DNA of 21,914 bases, taken from assembly GCA_016794765.1 (NCBI GenBank), contig JAEUJG010000613.1, positions 1 to 21,914 on the forward strand, written 5' to 3'. A program made the position numbers and the translations under genes. The stretch's first letter is position 1; each line of letters starts with the position of its first letter. This DNA is from Spirochaetaceae bacterium. GTDB taxonomy: Bacteria; Spirochaetota; Spirochaetia; Treponematales; Rectinemataceae. Below, piece by piece: positions 21,400 through 21,914 of the stretch. Under the pieces are notes generated by a model. That model searched no databases, was not told the origin of the DNA, and worked only from the letters and a program-made list of their open reading frames with translations.

Positions 21400-21914
21400 A
21401 TGAACAAGGACCAGGAACGCGATGGGGAAACCGGGGAGCCGGGCGCGACGGAAGGCCTTCGGCGCTTCCTCGGTGACGGCGCCATCACGCGCCGCGATTT
21501 CCTGAACGGCGTGCTCGTGACGGCGGGCACCCTGGCGCTCCAGCCCTACATGGCGCGGGCCGAGGCGCTGGCCAAGGGCGCGGGCGACGCGGTATCCGGC
21601 GCGAGCCGGGCCGCCGACGCGGCGAGCCACGCCTCTGCCGGGGGCGGCCGCGACCACAGCGACGACGTGAAGCTTTGCCATGAGGTCTGGAAGGGCAGGA
21701 AGTACGACCTGCCGGCGCCCGAAAGCCACCTCTACGACTGCCTTGTCGTCGGCGGCGGCGTGAGCGGACTGACCGCGGCCTGGAAGCTCCGGAAGCTCGG
21801 GATCAAGGATGTCCTCGTTCTCGAGCGCACGCCGAAGTTCGGCGGTCTCGCGCGCGGCGAGGCGATCGGCGGCGTCACCTGCGGCATGGCCTCGGCCTAC
21901 GCCTCTTTTCCCGA
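21400..21914 (+). CDS. Twin-arginine-exported FAD/NAD(P)-dependent oxidoreductase, 3'-truncated
   Basis: The first 171 codons of a flavoprotein that runs off the right edge. The ATG at 21400 has GGGAGG at 21388-21393 six bases upstream. A Tat signal sits at residues 28-55 (ITRRDFLNG with R31-R32, then VLVTAGTLALQPYMARA), so a folded, cofactor-loaded protein is predicted to be exported. After a polar Ala/Ser/Gly linker and a Trp/Lys-rich stretch, a Rossmann FAD-binding motif starts at about residue 114: CLVVGGGVSGLTAAWKL (GGGVSG at 118-123) with E142 in VLVLERT at the end of strand 2 and KFGGLARG after it. This pattern is typical of amine-oxidase/protoporphyrinogen-oxidase-like flavoproteins. 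Substrate cannot be assigned from this fragment. Confidence 0.88.
   Translation, partial: MNKDQERDGETGEPGATEGLRRFLGDGAITRRDFLNGVLVTAGTLALQPYMARAEALAKGAGDAVSGASRAADAASHASAGGGRDHSDDVKLCHEVWKGRKYDLPAPESHLYDCLVVGGGVSGLTAAWKLRKLGIKDVLVLERTPKFGGLARGEAIGGVTCGMASAYASFP

Noticed and set aside
19995..21530. 511-codon minus-strand frame overlapping the exported hydrolase
   Set aside because: It is in a different frame from the hydrolase, Arg/Gly/Pro-rich, and crosses the divergent promoter region.

Overview
This is a very G+C-rich, gene-dense bacterial window with strong C/G preference at third codon positions. The order phoH, HD-domain membrane phosphodiesterase, ybeY, CBS/CorC protein, TPR lipoprotein-size protein, followed elsewhere by gdhA and chemotaxis genes, resembles (from memory) the ybeY-tlyC-TPR neighbourhood of Treponema and related spirochaetes. 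A high-GC, probably uncultured member of the Spirochaetota is my best guess, but it is an inference and not proven by the sequence.

Layout. (1) 1-6116, plus strand: a tightly packed operon of a 5'-truncated phoH, a 7TM-HD (PgpH-type) cyclic-di-AMP phosphodiesterase, ybeY, a CBS/CorC-type protein and an exported TPR protein. The first four genes overlap end to start, which indicates translational coupling of an RNA-metabolism and envelope/second-messenger group. (2) 6117-7767: gdhA as its own transcription unit, with an AT-rich upstream region holding a hairpin, a 15-bp palindrome and a sigma70-like promoter, and closed by a textbook UUCG-loop terminator. (3) 7768-10428: a methyl-accepting chemotaxis protein with a CheR-tether-like C-terminal pentapeptide, followed by cheW; the pair ends at a 28-bp perfect palindrome lying between convergent genes. 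(4) 10429-11406, minus strand: a stand-alone E2-like acyltransferase without lipoyl domain and with Asp in place of the catalytic His, with a clear promoter that also settles its start codon.

(5) 11563-20149, plus strand: the most interesting region, an apparent operon of a SNF2-family ATPase, a 607-residue protein that looks like the N-terminal region of XPB/Ssl2-type helicases without a helicase core, a 997-residue protein joining two receiver-like domains to a PPDK/PEP-synthase-type ATP-grasp domain but lacking the phosphohistidine and PEP domains, and an HSL-family esterase. The first three are joined by stop/Shine-Dalgarno overlaps. (6) 20231-21223, minus strand: an exported alpha/beta hydrolase. 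(7) 21400 to the right edge: the start of a twin-arginine-exported FAD-dependent oxidoreductase, divergent from the hydrolase.

No tRNA, rRNA, CRISPR array, insertion sequence or prophage gene was seen. Very long open frames on the opposite strand are GC-driven shadows.
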